NCBI GenBank assembly: GCA_947462335.1
Contig: OX381707.1
Location: forward strand, 86,363,606 to 86,427,605
Origin: Harmothoe impar
Taxonomy: Eukaryota; Annelida; Polychaeta; Phyllodocida; Polynoidae
Direction of reading: 5' to 3'
Length of the DNA stretch: 64,000 bases
In this document: one piece after another, positions 20,644 to 30,599 of the stretch
Layout of the letters: every line of letters starts with the position of its first letter
Position numbering within the stretch: the first letter of the stretch is position 1
Translations under genes and position numbers: made by a program
The notes under the pieces: generated by a model
What the model saw: only the letters and a program-made list of their open reading frames with translations
The model's database searches: none
Told to the model about the DNA's origin: nothing

Positions 20644-20883
20644 TGGCTCACTCTCACCAAATCAGTGCAACTAAAAAGTGGACGTACATGATCGGTGGAC
20701 GTACATGATCGGTGGACGTACATGATCGGCAGAGTACAAAATCCATCTTTTACCCCCTGCACTACGATGTTTAACTCTCCCAACCATACCTACAGGCTGT
20801 AATGTATCTTTGGGGAGTTTATTAGAAAAAAACAAATCCCAAAATATTTATAGGGGCCGGAGGGGGGGGGGGCTCAATGTGTA

Positions 20884-21290
20884 ACCGATCATGTACGTCA
20901 CATGACGTACATGATCGGTATTTCAAATGTCATGTAAAATACTCTTACTAGTCGCATCTACACATGTCTAACATCTTACATGTCAAGACACACATCATAT
21001 GTACACCTAGGTAAGGTTTATTTATGTTTTTCCTTGTTCAGAAAGGGTAGGGCAGTCAATAATCACCGATCATGTACGTCACCGATCATGTACGCCACAT
21101 GACATACATGATCGGTATTGAAATGTCAAGTAAAATTCTCTTCCTAGTCAAATATACACATGTCTAACATTTTACATGTCAAGCCACACATCATATGTAC
21201 ACCTTGGTAAGGTTTACTTATGTTATATATTGATCAGAAAGACTGGGGCAGTCAATAATCCCCGATCATGTACGTCACCGATCATGTACG
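20884..21290. repeat. 197-bp tandem duplication with GATCATGTACGT palindromes
   Basis: CACATGACGTACATGATCGG at 20,899 recurs at 21,096 with one change, followed by about 180 bp of similar sequence. Each copy starts with a palindrome of two opposed CGATCATGTACGTC sites. Across the foldback I count roughly fourteen GATCATGTACG/CGTACATGATC sites. Confidence 0.8.
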
Positions 21291-21630
21291 TCACCGATCA
21301 TGTACGTCCACGATCATGTACGTCCACCGATCATGTACGTCCACCGATCATGTACGGCCATTTTTCACTTGCATTGGTTTGGTGAGAGAAAGCCATATAT
21401 ATATGTAAAAAAATTGCCCTAGAATTATTTTAATGAATGGATAAGTATAGTCTAACTTCTACCTTTATAAATAAAATTTAAAAATTAAAAAAAATGATTT
21501 TCAAAGAAATTAGACAAAAAAATGTCTTTTCTTCTGTAACTTGGTAAATAATGGCCCTACAGAGCTGAAACTTTGCCCACAGACTCCTCGTGTGTAAAAG
21601 GTGGTAGACACTAGCTATCAGAGTACAGTG

Positions 21631-21773
21631 TCAATGTTTTATGCCAACTGGGTTATTGACTTCAAAAATCATGTTAAAAAGAATAGAGGTAGGGCCCCTA
21701 CCTTCGGGGCCCTACCTCTATTCTTTTTAACATGTTTGTTGAAGTCAATAACCCAGTTGGCATAAAACATTGA
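21631..21773. repeat. 143-bp near-perfect palindrome
   Basis: The arms at 21,631-21,698 and 21,706-21,773 (68 bp) are reverse complements apart from about two mismatches, with a 7-nt centre TACCTTC at 21,699-21,705. The inner 29 bp (CATGTTAAAAAG to GGGCCCC) are perfect. It abuts the right end of the foldback element. Confidence 0.92.
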
Positions 21774-21944
21774 ATCAACACTGATATCACTGAAACAAAA
21801 TGTATTACAATGCCTTGCCATTTTTTTGACCCAGATCCATCTATTACTTTGCTCATTGTGGATGATCAAATTTTACATTCATATGGTTCAAATTTTCGAA
21901 ACAGAAGAGCTATTTTTAACTTTTCCTTTCAGATAGCAATTCCC

Positions 21945-22110
21945 ATATAGATGGCTATATTAGGGCTGTATTGGCAGAAGGCACACGTCTTCAGTCAGTT
22001 TGTCTGCAGGCTAAACTGGGCACAGCTTCCATAGTAATGGGTTGTGAGTCTTAGCGGGGGGCAGACAATAAAAGAGAGGCCTGTATGCTCTGTCTCCTCT
22101 AGCCTACAGC
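21945..22110 (-). repeat. inverted copy of the ~130-bp dispersed repeat
   Basis: Reverse complement of the 17,660-17,830 type: CTTCCATAGTAATGGGTTG, GGCAGACAATAAAAGAGAGG, ATGCTCTGTCTCCTCTAG. Confidence 0.7.
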
Positions 22111-22139
22111 TGCCGGAGAGTCTAGCTCGTTACAGATTG

Positions 22140-23320
22140 TGATTATTGACTAAAGTGATGCAAATGCATCATATATTAAAGGATAGAGGTAAACATCTCC
22201 CTAGTTTTCTTATTTCTAAGTAACATTTGCTGTGACACTTGTGGTGAACAGACTCAAAGATTACCCAGAACGACAGAAATAGGCAAACCTACCTTTTACC
22301 ATGCAAACGCTGGATTAGCATTCATTTTGCTAGTGAGACTTTTGTCAATCAGTATTTTTTCTCAAAAATACACAGTACATTTAATGCAAAATAAGATGTT
22401 GTTCAAGTTGTTTTAGGCTTTATAATGTGAAGAGGAGACAATCATGGTAAGTTTTTCATTATTTGAATTACTTAATGAATGCAGTCATCTTTGAAATGTG
22501 CATGCTTGGTTCTAAGTTTTCTGGACTATAGTCTGGCTGTGAATAAAGTCCCTTATCTGACAAGATTGAGAAATGGGATGGCCTTACTAACTGCTCTATT
22601 CTTTTCCCTCTGGCACACAGAAGTCCCTTTTCGGCTCAAATCACTCATTCACCCAATCAAGGTGCCAATGACCCAGGGTGCTGAGAGGGAAACGCCGGGA
22701 ATGTGGAAGGTAAAGAGAGTAATGTGAGAGCCCTGATTGGGACCTGAGGGACCCCATTTGTTTCCCTCAGATTGAGGTAAATGGAAAGTGGTTAGGGCAA
22801 TAGCTCTGAATAAAGTAAAATGAACAAGTTATGCACCAAATTGAAAATTAAAATTCACCACAGTACCATTTCTCTTAGTCACCATTTGGATAAAAGTTAT
22901 TTTTTTCATACATGCTGGTCAGGGAAAGTGTAACACAAGGCACCGTAGGTAAGTAGCGCACGAGGAAAGGGAGGAAAATCAAAGTAAGATAAGGCGCAGG
23001 TAGTTATGGGCCGCAGGAGAGCAAAGGGGCAGTTTGGGAGTGCTATGTATTAAATTGATGAAGATGAAGTGCCGCGTCGGTGGAAAAGGAAGCTCATTAT
23101 TTACACAAATAAAAGGTTAAAGAGTATCGGGGCGCTGGTGAAGCGAATGGAAATAGCATTGACAAGCTGAGAATGAGCTGGTCTCGCTTCATTTACTGCT
23201 ATCGACCCTATTCGACACTATTATGATAGTAGTTAATATCTTGACATGTCAGCCTTTGCATACTATCATGTATACAGTCTATACAATGATATGCTGTAGA
23301 TGTGGACACAAACAACTTCC
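22140..23320 (-). repeat. inverted copy of the 14,870-16,130 repeat
   Basis: See the partner at 14,870-16,130. The order of blocks is exactly reversed, including GGTCAGGGAAAGTGTAACAC (22,918) and GAAGCTCATTATTTACAC (23,089). No coding capacity. Confidence 0.75.
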
Positions 23321-23372
23321 CTTCACCGATTGTCATTTTTTTTTTTTTATGCCGAAGTGGTGGCGTAGCCAC

Positions 23373-23398
23373 CTGGTGGTGCCGCCAGGCACCACCAG
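23373..23398. repeat. short perfect hairpin
   Basis: CTGGTGGTGCC and GGCACCACCAG separated by GCCA. It sits beside a second small inverted pair (GGTGGCGTAGCCACC). Confidence 0.7.
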
Positions 23399-23570
23399 AA
23401 CGAGGTATATGATGTTTGCATTTTACCAAAAGTCAGAATGGACGCCGCCATCTTGGATTATGCCGCCATTTTTGATTAAGGTGTCACAACACAAATTTAT
23501 GCTATGTGATAACAAAAATATAAATCAACCTTTGATAGTTGCTGAGATTGATTATAATTTTACCTACCCC

Positions 23571-24595
23571 CCCTAACATTGACCCAAGGAATTCAATGGT
23601 TCTATCAGTTTGTTGCTCATACAGCTGGTTGCCTAGCAACAGCTATTCTAATTGTTTATCTGCCTAGCAACACACATTTCCATGGTCCTGAGGTTGATTA
23701 TAATCATACCTACCCCCACTAATATGGACCCAAGGAATTCAATGGTTCTATTAGTTTGTTGCTAATACTGTTGGTTGCCTAGCAACAGCTATTCTAATTG
23801 TTTATCTGCCTAGCAACACACATTTCCATGGTCCTAAGGTTGACTATAATCATACCGACCCCCCCTAATATGGACCCAAGGAATTCAATGGTTCTATTGG
23901 TTTGTTGCTAATACTGTTGGTTGCCTAGCAATGGCTATTCTAATTGTTTATCTGCCTAACAACACACATTTCCATGGTCCTGAGGTTGATTATAATCATA
24001 CCTACCCCCCCTAATATGGACCCAAGGAATTCAATGGTTCTATTGGTTTGTTGCTAATACTGTTGGTTGCCTAGCAACAGCTATTCTCATTGTTTATCTG
24101 CCTAGCAACACACATTTCCATGGTCCTGAGGTTGATTATAATCATACCTACCCCCCCTAATATGGACCCAAGGAATTCAATGGTTCTATCAGTTTGTTGC
24201 TAATACTGTTGGTTGCCTAGCAACAGCTATTCTAATTGTTTATCTGCCTAGCAACACACATTTCCATGGTCCTGAGTTTGACTATAATCATACCTACCCC
24301 CCCTAATATGGACCCAAGGAATTCAATGGTTCTATTGGTTTGTTGCTAATACAGCTGGTTGCCTAGCAACAGCTATTCTAATTGTTTATCTGCCTAGCAA
24401 CACACATTTCCATGGTCCTGAGGTTGATTATAATCATATCTACCCCCCTAATATGGACCCAAGGAATTCAATGGTTCTATTGGTTTGTTGCTAATACTGT
24501 TGGTTGCCTAGCAACATCTATTCTAATTGTTTATCTGCCTAGCAACACAGATTTCCTTACCCCCTAACATGTACCCAAGGAATTCATAGGAACTT
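23571..24595 (+). repeat. 146-bp satellite, about seven units, with X-box-like sites
   Basis: The GACCCAAGGAATTCAATGG landmark lies at 23,581, 23,727, 23,873, 24,019, 24,165, 24,311 and 24,456 (period 146), then a truncated last unit at 24,571. Every complete unit contains GTTGCCTAGCAAC, which fits the RFX-factor X-box consensus GTNRCC(N0-3)RGYAAC with a 1-nt spacer, and about 30 bp later a half-site CTGCCTAGCAAC. No coding potential. Confidence 0.92.
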
Positions 24596-24661
24596 ATTTG
24601 GTGTCTTGAATGGGTTCCCTTCAAACATACCAACCATGTAGACATTATGTTTCTTCGAATG

Positions 24662-24714
24662 CAAGAATTGCGGTTGTGAGGCATTTTTTTACGCGGCAAC
24701 AACCGCAATTCTTG
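24662..24714 (-). repeat. 16-bp-arm hairpin at the LINE 3' end
   Basis: CAAGAATTGCGGTTGT (24,662-24,677) pairs with ACAACCGCAATTCTTG (24,699-24,714). On the LINE strand the hairpin starts a few bases after AATAAA (24,722-24,727) and has a run of seven A in the loop. It could be a 3' recognition structure or may partly be flanking DNA. Confidence 0.75.
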
Positions 24715-24980
24715 TTAAAGTTTTATTGGATCTAATGGTCAATTAATAATTAACCGACCAAACCTAGGCTAGGCGCATTGCCTGTCTGCCGCCAGGACCC
24801 CTAACTAATGTACAGAAGTTGTGGTGACGGTCTTTAAATATAGTATAATCAGCTATGGAGAAACATGTGTAATATCTCACAATGTAGTTATAACAGCTTA
24901 GTAACATAATTACTATTATTACATCAGGAATCAGTATGATGATGAGATGAGATGAGGATGAGAACAGTATGTCGGTGACA

Positions 24981-27815
24981 TTAAATTGCCATAAAACAGT
25001 TGGGATAGTCTCGCCTGATGGCCTTCTTAAACTCCCAAAGGGTCTCCATCAGTGTGTAATGTGGCTTAAGGCCATTCCAGCGTTCTATGGCTCTATAGAG
25101 AGCACTCTTTACTATAATAGGCTTAAGGCTTCGTATAACCTTAAGCCTTTTTCCCAAATGTCTGCGTGTAGGTATGTCTCTAATATCTATCAATTCCTCC
25201 TGTTTTGATAGATGGTAGGCGTATAGTAATAGATGGATATCTCTCCTGTGATTAAGATACATACAGGTACCTTTTACATGTAATTCATCAGTGGTGAACA
25301 GAGGATTTTCTTCTAATTTAACTTTATACACTGTACGTAAACCTTTGTTCTGTAACAATTGTAATTCCCTATTTTCCCCTGCCCTCCCTCTATCCCATAT
25401 AAAATCCCCATAATCAAATGAAGGAACAACCATTGCCTTATATATTGCTAATGCTGTATCATTATCCACATGGGTTCTAACCTTACCAAGCTCATTAACC
25501 TTGTGCCTAATATTAGACACCGCTTGCTTTCTGTGACTCACAAAGGTTAAACCTGGGTCAAGGGTAATTCCAAGGTATTGAAAGGTATCACATCTATCTA
25601 ATATCACATTATTCATAGTAAAAACAGGATTTTCATTACGTACATTGTTGTATAACATCCATTTTGTTTTCTTCTCATTAACAGTTAGGCTGTTATCTTT
25701 ACACCATGATGCAATTTTATCTAGGCTAGTTTGCATTTGAACAGGACAGGTAACAGATACAACTGCATCATCAGCATATAGTACAATATTATAATCATGT
25801 AATAAAGGCAGCGAATTAATGTAAATAGAGAAAAGAACAGGACCTAGCACAGAACCCTGTGGAACGCCATATACTATTGGATTTTCATTAGATAAGACAT
25901 TATTAGCCACTGTGCGTTGCTTTCTGTTAGTCAGATAGCTTTTGAACCACGAGCAAGTATTTTCACTAAGACCAAAACCAGCCAACTTTTTTAGCATAAT
26001 AACATGTGATATCGTATCAAAAGCCTTTTTGTAATCGAGGTAAAGGGAATATGTAGGCTTATTGTTTAAAACATTTTCTAATATATTATTAATATGTGTG
26101 GTAGTAGCAGAGATGGTTGAGTGACCAGACCTGTAGCCGTGCTGAGCAGGCGTCAGGAGGTTGTGCTCGCCCATATATTTTTGAAGTCGTTTGCAAATGA
26201 TTCTTTCAAAAAGTTTACCGGGTAGGGGAAGGAGGCTGATTGGTCTTAGATCACTAACATCTACAGAGTTAGCTTTCTTGGGTAATGGAACCACGGTAGC
26301 AGATTTCCAACAGTCAGGGAAATAATTCCTATGTAAACATATATTAAAAAGGCACAACAGAGCTTCAGGCATAATAAAGAAAGCATCCTTTAGAACATAT
26401 GCTTTAACATGTTTAATACTGGATGATTTTGTGACATTAATACTTTTTATGACCTTGATAGTGTCTAGATAACTGAGTGCATACGTTAAATCAGTTTTCA
26501 CAACTGGGGCTGTAGCCGGAGCTGCATAGTTAACATTGGGGTCAATAGGTGGCAGCACCTCCGCTAGCCTGGAGCCAATGGTAGAAAAGTAGTCGTTAAT
26601 ATATTGCGAACACTTGCTTGGATGAATCATGTCTTTAGTAAGGGTATGTCTTAACTTAATAAAGGTAGAACCAGTTTTATTAGGTAATATTTTTCTGACT
26701 CCGGCCCAGAATTGGGTAGGGTTATTTTTCCTTTGGATTAAAAGCTCATCTAATTTCTCCTTACGACTATAATGTATCATTGACTCCACCCTATTTCTGT
26801 AAAAATTAGCTATATTCCAGTCATCTTCTAACATAGTTCTTTGAGCTACGACATAAAGAGAGTCCCTTTCCTGCATTGCCTTAATGATAACAGGGGTAAG
26901 CCACTCCGGAGTGTATACGGGCAGTACTAATCTACGTATAGGGCATAAAATGTCCAGACATGATTTAAATACATTTAAAATATTATTCCAGAGAGTATCA
27001 GGATTATCACAGTCCAATATATCGTCCCATTTTTGTGCAAGTAGAAGGGTTTTAAAATGTTGCATGTCATAATGCTTGTATGACCTGGCATTAACCACCT
27101 TTTTTTTAATCTTATTTCTCTCACATTTAATAGAGATAAATACAGGTTTATGGTCAGCAATGTGATAGTCGATAGTACCAAATTCACATACATTATGTAT
27201 ACGTTCATTAATATAAATATGGTCAATTAGTGTGCCAGAAATAGGTCTAGTGACCTCATCTATTAATTGGAACATGTCTCCATCTGTACAGAAACCTTCA
27301 ACATTTGATTCATTAATATCCTTGCGTGTGAATAAGTCTACATTGAAATCCCCTAACATAATAATTTTACGATTCTTGGTGACAGGTGTTTTTAATTCCA
27401 GTAATTTGTCATAAATAGCCCTCTTACTAACATCGTGATCAGGTGGCCTATAACAGACATATATTTTATATTTTATGATACCAATCTCTACGTCAACACA
27501 GAGAACCTCGTATTCCCTGTCAATAATTGATGCATTAGTATCAATAGTTGCAGTGTACGTATCCCGTAGGTATAGCATTAACCCCCCAGCTTTTTTATTC
27601 CTGTTAGGATACCTGTCCAGTCTAAAAAACTGATATCCCGGTAGGTGCATCATTGCATCAGAGATAGTAGGAGTGAGCCACGACTCAACTACACCTGTTA
27701 TGTCAGTATAGGAAATATAATTCTTAATATTAACCCTCTTAGGATACGCAGACCTAGCATTAATACACGTAATGAGGAGACCCTTACGATCAGCAATATC
27801 ATGTAATCTGACCAT
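24981..27815 (-). CDS. LINE ORF2: apurinic endonuclease plus reverse transcriptase
   Basis: 944 residues from the first ATG (27,815). The endonuclease (about 10-230) keeps its active-site landmarks: NARS (Asn19), VVESWL (Glu44), YRPP (Tyr122), GDFN (Asp156, Asn158), LIDH (Asp198, His199) and IADH (Asp221, His222). The reverse transcriptase (about 500-720) shows RPISLLPLPGKLFERI, YLDYKKAFD (Asp594), GVPQGSVLGP (652-659) and YADD (680-683). A thumb and C-terminal region follows with LDRCDTFQYLGITLDPG and RRDIHLLLYAYHLSK; there is no RNase H domain and no terminal zinc knuckle. The product nicks target DNA and copies its own RNA from the nick. It lies 558 nt downstream of ORF1. The catalytic residues are intact, so it may be functional. 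Confidence 0.95.
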   Translation of the reverse strand: MVRLHDIADRKGLLITCINARSAYPKRVNIKNYISYTDITGVVESWLTPTISDAMMHLPGYQFFRLDRYPNRNKKAGGLMLYLRDTYTATIDTNASIIDREYEVLCVDVEIGIIKYKIYVCYRPPDHDVSKRAIYDKLLELKTPVTKNRKIIMLGDFNVDLFTRKDINESNVEGFCTDGDMFQLIDEVTRPISGTLIDHIYINERIHNVCEFGTIDYHIADHKPVFISIKCERNKIKKKVVNARSYKHYDMQHFKTLLLAQKWDDILDCDNPDTLWNNILNVFKSCLDILCPIRRLVLPVYTPEWLTPVIIKAMQERDSLYVVAQRTMLEDDWNIANFYRNRVESMIHYSRKEKLDELLIQRKNNPTQFWAGVRKILPNKTGSTFIKLRHTLTKDMIHPSKCSQYINDYFSTIGSRLAEVLPPIDPNVNYAAPATAPVVKTDLTYALSYLDTIKVIKSINVTKSSSIKHVKAYVLKDAFFIMPEALLCLFNICLHRNYFPDCWKSATVVPLPKKANSVDVSDLRPISLLPLPGKLFERIICKRLQKYMGEHNLLTPAQHGYRSGHSTISATTTHINNILENVLNNKPTYSLYLDYKKAFDTISHVIMLKKLAGFGLSENTCSWFKSYLTNRKQRTVANNVLSNENPIVYGVPQGSVLGPVLFSIYINSLPLLHDYNIVLYADDAVVSVTCPVQMQTSLDKIASWCKDNSLTVNEKKTKWMLYNNVRNENPVFTMNNVILDRCDTFQYLGITLDPGLTFVSHRKQAVSNIRHKVNELGKVRTHVDNDTALAIYKAMVVPSFDYGDFIWDRGRAGENRELQLLQNKGLRTVYKVKLEENPLFTTDELHVKGTCMYLNHRRDIHLLLYAYHLSKQEELIDIRDIPTRRHLGKRLKVIRSLKPIIVKSALYRAIERWNGLKPHYTLMETLWEFKKAIRRDYPNCFMAI

Positions 27816-28373
27816 TTTGTGAACCCAAGGTCTCAGTATTATGTAATATGAAAAGGCATGAGATGATAACAAGTATGAGAAGGTGATCGAATCTAGTCAC
27901 AATATCCATCTGCTTATGGGATCTGGAAGCCAGTGAGCTCCAGGGTCGTTCAGTGTAGTATCATTAAGGTTGCAAAACCAGATATAAAGACATACATGAA
28001 ACATTTAATTAAATATAGAGTGGTTTCACGTCAGAAACATATAGATTTATAAGGCTAATACCTCGTATCACTACAGCTAACTTGTTTTGATTCAATCGGA
28101 ATACAAGGAGAGGAAAACTACAACACTCCTCACTAGGTTACTCGGTCAGTGGAGCAGCGCCTCTATAACTGCCCTCCCAGTTGAGTACGTCTAGGCAGTT
28201 AACTGATTATGTAAGAAGTACATTATAGGTAATATCTACTCGCGGAGGGACAGAAATACGCTGTATACATTATACATACTGAGTGCCCTAACAATGATTA
28301 GCATTACAGTAGAGTAGGCATCAGAAAATAGATAGTGTATGTATATATACGGTAGTTTTACTATACAACTATC
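27816..28373 (-). other. inter-ORF region of the LINE
   Basis: 558 nt between the ORF1 stop and the first ATG of ORF2, longer than is usual between LINE ORFs. The ORF2 frame is open back to at least 27,872 without another ATG. No motif recognised; how ORF2 is translated is unclear. Confidence 0.6.
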
Positions 28374-30374
28374 CTACTGGCGGACACTAGATACATGATT
28401 TTTCATGAGACTCTGAAGGTGCAAGCTTGCCTGTCCTGTGTTAGCAGTGGGGGTGAAATTAAGTCTGCTTGGCCTAATGAGTCCTACCCCAGGACTGCCT
28501 ATAGGGTATGTGCGGGTGGGTTCGTACACGTCTTGACCTCGTCTAACGTCAACCCCATCTACTAAATAATGCTGATCTGGCTCATATCTAGCACCACCTC
28601 TGGCACCCCTGCCGGATCGTCCTCTCCTCTGCTCTCTCTGGCTTCTTCCTCTATGTACATTGTCATATCTTACATCTTGTGAGGGTCTTGACGTAGCAGC
28701 TCTGTAGGGAGGAAGCGGTGGTGTTGGTTTCGGCAGGTGGACTGTCGCCGCTATCAGACCTGACACTCCAGAGGTTTCTCCCCCGCGTGGAGGGGTTGAC
28801 ATGTCGTTTACATTGGTGATACGGATGTGAGCGGGTGGTGGTTGACGTAGGAGCCCTGGAGTAACTAGCGGTGTAGTGACAGTTACTGTAGCTGCAGTTA
28901 CCGTTGTCGCAGCTACCACTGGTGCTGGAACTGGGGGAACTGTGGTTGGCGTCGCTGGCACTAATGTAGCCGCGGCAGCTGCTGCTGGGGGGATTCCTGG
29001 TGTAGGCACTGGAGGAACCACTGGAGGGATGCCATTCCCATCTGCTCTGGCTCCTGGTGGGTACATTGGGATCGGATCCCCTCCTATCACTGCTGGCTTC
29101 GGTCTGGCATGAGGGTTTGGTATACCACAGAGTATGCGTCTAGCCTCCATTAATATATACCCTCCCCTGTTTTGACCTTTCCATGTCCCGTTTTGCAATG
29201 CCTTGCTCTTCATAGATGCACCTATTCCCCAGAAGGTCGATCCAGTCACTTCTAATAAAACACGAGACTCAGTAGACCTCAGTATTTGTAACAAGGTAGC
29301 ATCTTGTTCAAATTTCAGGACATTTAACTCCTCCAGGGTCTGTTCATCGTGGTTTCGCCAGGTGGGACACTCAATGTCTCTTCCTAGCCTCATAGCCTTT
29401 AGGGGGGTGAAAGCATCCATGATCTCATTTGCCTTCACTTTGTTTCCAGCATATAAGGCCTTTCTGTGGCTGAGCCCCTGTTCAACGGATGAGTAGATGT
29501 ACCCATTCGATTCAATCTTACAAGGGTAAAAGTTAGACAGAGGGGCGAGTTCGGAATGATATCCTACATACTCATCGGTCACTACAGTTCTGCAGTTGGC
29601 AAGTTTAATTTCCTCCGGGAGACGATCTAGATTATGGTGGGCATAGTATCTGTTGTTGTAAATCAGCCCCCTGCCTTTTGCCTTCACCTCGTAGTTCATG
29701 TCATATGCAAGTTGGGCGACTGAGGAGACATCTGCCTTCTGCTTCTTAATGACTGCGTTCGCGTCCTCACTGACGTACACATGTTTTACCTCCGGATTTT
29801 TATTTAATGCCCCTTTTAAAGACATTATCCTGTCCCTGGTGGAGGCCTTTGTGAACACTACAACCAAGGCTCTTTTAGTTGTGTTAGGTGCGCCCTGTCT
29901 ATAAGCATAGTCTAGTTCATATCTGTCAATGGCGGAATCTATTTTCTTGAGCAAACCAAAGGCCACTTCGTCCGTATCCTCTTTATATGTAAAAGGAAGG
30001 CCCTCTATGATTAGGTTACGGCGTCTTGAAGCCTGATCTTGAATAGCAAGTGATATGCCTAGGTCAGTCAGCTCTCGAGTGTTGACCCTTACTTGTCGGT
30101 CTGTGCTGTCAAGCCGCTTCTCTAACTGCTTGACTTTGCCCCGCAGCTCGGTCTGCTCGTCTTCTATTGACTTCATACGACCATGTGTATGCTCAATCGA
30201 TTCACAGTAAGTGTCCTCATTTGCTCTTAATCCAGATAATATGTAGTTTAAGGCTGTAGAGACCTTACCTCCAATATTAACAGTGGCTGAGCCAGATCCA
30301 GACCTAAGGCTCATACTCTCAGTTGACAGGTCCCTAATAATACCCACCACATCGTCAAGGGTGGTCTCCTCCAT
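28374..30374 (-). CDS. LINE ORF1: coiled coil, RNA-binding region and NADAR domain
   Basis: 666 residues. Residues 45-112 look like a coiled coil (EDEQTELRGKVKQLEKRLDS). Residues 117-205 resemble the RRM-like part of L1 ORF1p, with RRRNLIIEGLPF and RALVVVFT strands. Residues 206-255 resemble its C-terminal domain (KKQKADVSS, KGRGLIYNNRYY). Residues 272-415 match NADAR/YbiA: LSNFYPCKI, YSSVEQ, KA, LGRD, TW, LKFEQ, TFWGIG and GQNRGGYILMEARR. Residues 430-515 are Pro/Ala/Thr-rich, and 573-596 form an RG-rich, RNA-binding-like stretch. ORF1 proteins package LINE RNA as trimers. NADAR proteins act on ADP-ribose-linked compounds or ADP-ribosylated targets in other settings. Whether this one is enzymatic is unknown. 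ATG 30,374 is the natural start. Confidence 0.9.
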   Translation of the reverse strand: MEETTLDDVVGIIRDLSTESMSLRSGSGSATVNIGGKVSTALNYILSGLRANEDTYCESIEHTHGRMKSIEDEQTELRGKVKQLEKRLDSTDRQVRVNTRELTDLGISLAIQDQASRRRNLIIEGLPFTYKEDTDEVAFGLLKKIDSAIDRYELDYAYRQGAPNTTKRALVVVFTKASTRDRIMSLKGALNKNPEVKHVYVSEDANAVIKKQKADVSSVAQLAYDMNYEVKAKGRGLIYNNRYYAHHNLDRLPEEIKLANCRTVVTDEYVGYHSELAPLSNFYPCKIESNGYIYSSVEQGLSHRKALYAGNKVKANEIMDAFTPLKAMRLGRDIECPTWRNHDEQTLEELNVLKFEQDATLLQILRSTESRVLLEVTGSTFWGIGASMKSKALQNGTWKGQNRGGYILMEARRILCGIPNPHARPKPAVIGGDPIPMYPPGARADGNGIPPVVPPVPTPGIPPAAAAAATLVPATPTTVPPVPAPVVAATTVTAATVTVTTPLVTPGLLRQPPPAHIRITNVNDMSTPPRGGETSGVSGLIAATVHLPKPTPPLPPYRAATSRPSQDVRYDNVHRGRSQREQRRGRSGRGARGGARYEPDQHYLVDGVDVRRGQDVYEPTRTYPIGSPGVGLIRPSRLNFTPTANTGQASLHLQSLMKNHVSSVRQ
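29130..29561 (-). other. NADAR (YbiA-like) domain inside LINE ORF1
   Basis: Covers residues 272-415 of ORF1. The N-terminal SNFYP, the Glu of SVEQ, the Lys and GR/W positions, the WG of TFWGIG and the final NxxG-xxLMExR are all present in family order over about 145 residues, the usual domain length. Identified by motif reading, not by a search. Confidence 0.8.
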
Positions 30375-30599
30375 GTTGGATAGTTGTGTACACCGGCGTT
30401 CTGATTTTTAACCTATGTCGGCACGTCTAGATCCTTATAATCTAGCCAGGTTGTTAAAATACAGTCCCAATGGATGCTCCAACCTTTACTCCATATGTTG
30501 ACGTAGTATGGTGGTTCTGCAGGGTTGTTTTACTGTCCTAATTGGGAAATAACCCGGAGCTCGGCGGCACACACGTCTTACTCAGTCCAGTTCTCCATA

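Larger units (their letters stand above)
20115..21635. mobile_element. foldback element with ~300-bp inverted arms
   Basis: The left arm (20,115-20,350 and 20,640-20,735) and the right arm (21,240-21,635) are inverted copies. Matching blocks are TGTACTCTGATAGC, GGAGTCTATAGACAG, AGGGCCATTATTTACCGAG, AGACATTTTTTT and CACTCTCACCAAATCAGTGC, ending in GTGGACGTACATGATCG units. The right arm is uninterrupted; the left arm holds a nested insertion. The core (20,740-21,240) has a 197-bp tandem duplication and more GATCATGTACGT sites. No coding capacity, so it is presumably mobilised in trans. Confidence 0.85.

Noticed and set aside
23571..24595. CRISPR or tRNA array
   Set aside because: A continuous 146-bp satellite without spacers and with no cloverleaf potential that I can see.
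28876..29112. Plus strand Thr/Val/Ala/Gly-rich frame
   Set aside because: Shadow of the Pro/Ala/Thr-rich segment of LINE ORF1 on the other strand.
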